Assembly (NCBI GenBank): GCA_007116445.1 | Contig: SKIM01000357.1 | Span: 1-7,214 of the forward strand | DNA: 7,214 nt | Source of the DNA: Natronohydrobacter sp. | Lineage (GTDB): Bacteria; Pseudomonadota; Alphaproteobacteria; Rhodobacterales; Rhodobacteraceae | Reading direction: 5' to 3' | Shown: positions 5,994 through 7,214 of the stretch, one piece after another | Numbering within the stretch: position 1 is the first letter of the stretch | Layout: each line of letters begins with the position of its first letter | Program-made: the position numbers and the translations under genes | Notes under the pieces: model-generated | The model's database searches: none | Told to the model about the DNA's origin: nothing | What the model saw: only the letters and a program-made list of their open reading frames with translations

Positions 5994-7202
5994 CTATCTT
6001 GTGAACTGCGCTGCAAGCTCGACATGCGGGCTGAAGCGGAATTGGTCCACCATCTGCACCCAATCGAGGCGAAACCCGCCCGCGATCAGCGTCTTTGCAT
6101 CGCGCGCAAATGTGACAGGGTTGCAGGACACGGCGGCGATGCGTGCGATCTTTGAGGCGGCAAGGGCCGTCGTCTGCGCCTCCGCGCCGGCGCGGGGCGG
6201 ATCAATCACGGCAGCGTCGAACCGCGCGAGGTCTTCGGGCAGAAGCGGGTTTCGGAACAGATCGCGCGCCTCATGCGTGATGCGTTTCAGCCCTGTGGCC
6301 TGCCGCCAGCCGTGATCGAGAGCTGCGAGCATCGCCGCGTCGCCCTCGACCGCGTGCAACTCGGCGCTTGTGGCGAGTGGCAGGGCGAAAGTGCCGCAGC
6401 CTGCGAACAGGTCCACGATCTGACGCGCGTCGCCCACGGCCTCTGCCACAGCGGTTTGCAGCGCGGCCTCGGCCTCGCGCGTGGCTTGCAGGAATGCGCC
6501 AGGGGGCGGGGTGACGCGGGCCGGGCCGATCTGATGGGCGGGGGGATGGGCTTGAGCGATGACTTCGCCCTCCCAGGCCAGCCGCGCGATCCCGGCTTGC
6601 CCGGCCCATACCCCAAGCGCCGCGCGCAAGCTGGCATCGAGCGGCTTGCCGCCTGCGACTGCCAGATCAAGCCCCGCATTTGAGCGCGTCAGCGACAGCG
6701 CTAGCGCTGTCTTGCGCGCGCCGAAACGGGCGGTCAGATCTTCGAGCATGGGCAGGGCTGCGATCAGATCCGGGTGCAGGATCTGACAGTCCGGCACTGG
6801 CGTGATCACATCCGAGCCGCGCGCGTGAAACCCTACCAGCGCGCCGCTTTTCAGCCGCCGCCCCGCCAGCACCGCGCGCCTGCGACTATGTGGCGGCGAG
6901 ATATGGGGCGGTCGAAAACTGGCCTGAATACCTTGGGCGGAAAGCGCTTGCACGATGACGCTGGTTTTCCACTCGCTGACGAAATCGGGCTGCGCATGCT
7001 GTAGCGCGCAGCCGCCGCAATTGCGGTAATGCGGGCAGGGCGGCTTGATGCGTAGCACGGACGGGGTCACGATGCGCGGAGCGTCGATCCGATCATCGCG
7101 CAGCTCACCCGTGACCACCTCGCCGGGCAGGGCGCGGGGCACGAAGATGGGGCCGTCGGCGATGCCGTCGCCATGATGGCCAAGGCGGGTGATTGTATGC
7201 AT
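5994..7202 (-). CDS. rlmD: 23S rRNA m5U methyltransferase, RlmD/RumA type
   Basis: This 402-residue cytoplasmic class I SAM-dependent methyltransferase should form 5-methyluridine in RNA, by homology U1939 of 23S rRNA. An N-terminal TRAM-like RNA-binding stretch (about 1-50, with GDGIADG and VPRALPGEVV) comes first. Four cysteines at 56, 62, 65 and 139 have the C-x5-C-x2-C...C spacing of the RumA 4Fe-4S site. The SAM motif is DLFAGCGTF (264-272), IDPPRAG is at 333-339, the catalytic nucleophile is Cys360 in SCNPVTFARD, and the likely general base is Glu395 in SPHVELAA. It is slightly shorter than the 433-residue E. coli enzyme. The ATG has AGAGG 5 nt upstream, at the window edge. It appears to be the first visible gene of a minus-strand cluster, with the channel gene 14 nt downstream. 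A relative acting on tRNA (TrmFO-independent m5U54, RlmD/RlmFO-like) cannot be excluded by sequence reading alone. Confidence 0.93.
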   Translation of the reverse strand: MHTITRLGHHGDGIADGPIFVPRALPGEVVTGELRDDRIDAPRIVTPSVLRIKPPCPHYRNCGGCALQHAQPDFVSEWKTSVIVQALSAQGIQASFRPPHISPPHSRRRAVLAGRRLKSGALVGFHARGSDVITPVPDCQILHPDLIAALPMLEDLTARFGARKTALALSLTRSNAGLDLAVAGGKPLDASLRAALGVWAGQAGIARLAWEGEVIAQAHPPAHQIGPARVTPPPGAFLQATREAEAALQTAVAEAVGDARQIVDLFAGCGTFALPLATSAELHAVEGDAAMLAALDHGWRQATGLKRITHEARDLFRNPLLPEDLARFDAAVIDPPRAGAEAQTTALAASKIARIAAVSCNPVTFARDAKTLIAGGFRLDWVQMVDQFRFSPHVELAAQFTR

Positions 7203-7214
7203 GGGTGCCTCTGA

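Overview
The window looks like chromosomal DNA from a GC-rich alphaproteobacterium, most likely Rhodobacterales/Rhodobacteraceae. This is inferred from codon use, from the style of the IS5-type transposase, from the tripartite tricarboxylate transporter (TTT) genes, and from a rlmD-like gene beside a NavAb-type sodium channel. It holds seven recognisable protein-coding loci: one broken transposase cut by the left edge and six apparently intact genes.

Left part (1 to about 638). The 5' half of an IS5-family transposase lies on the minus strand and runs off the left edge. Its frame is broken by a 31-nt palindrome-rich segment exactly where family members carry a conserved Ser-Glu pair. The putative outer end of the IS lies near 410. 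About 230 bp of gene-free, inverted-repeat-rich DNA then leads to the transporter operon.

Middle (639 to 4575). A compact plus-strand operon runs tctB, tctA, tctC-1, tctC-2. It encodes the small and large membrane subunits of a TTT secondary transporter, followed by two tandem, clearly paralogous periplasmic solute-binding proteins. Gaps are 3, 20 and 25 nt, and a textbook Rho-independent terminator closes the operon. One permease with two co-encoded binding proteins suggests a carboxylate-type uptake system with two substrate or affinity settings; the substrate cannot be read from the sequence.

Right part (4579 to 7202). A minus-strand cluster converges on that operon. In transcription order it holds a RlmD/RumA-type 23S rRNA m5U methyltransferase with its iron-sulfur cysteines, a single-domain voltage-gated sodium channel with a TLESWSM filter and four-arginine S4 helix, and a small YkuD-domain lipoprotein of the L,D-transpeptidase/YafK type. 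The first two genes are 14 nt apart. The third follows an 81-nt gap.

No wholly new system is evident. The points most worth a second look are the tandem binding proteins with patchy near-identity and different signal-peptide types, the palindromic insertion that broke the transposase, the inverted-repeat cluster upstream of tctB, and the channel placed between an rRNA modification gene and a cell-wall enzyme.
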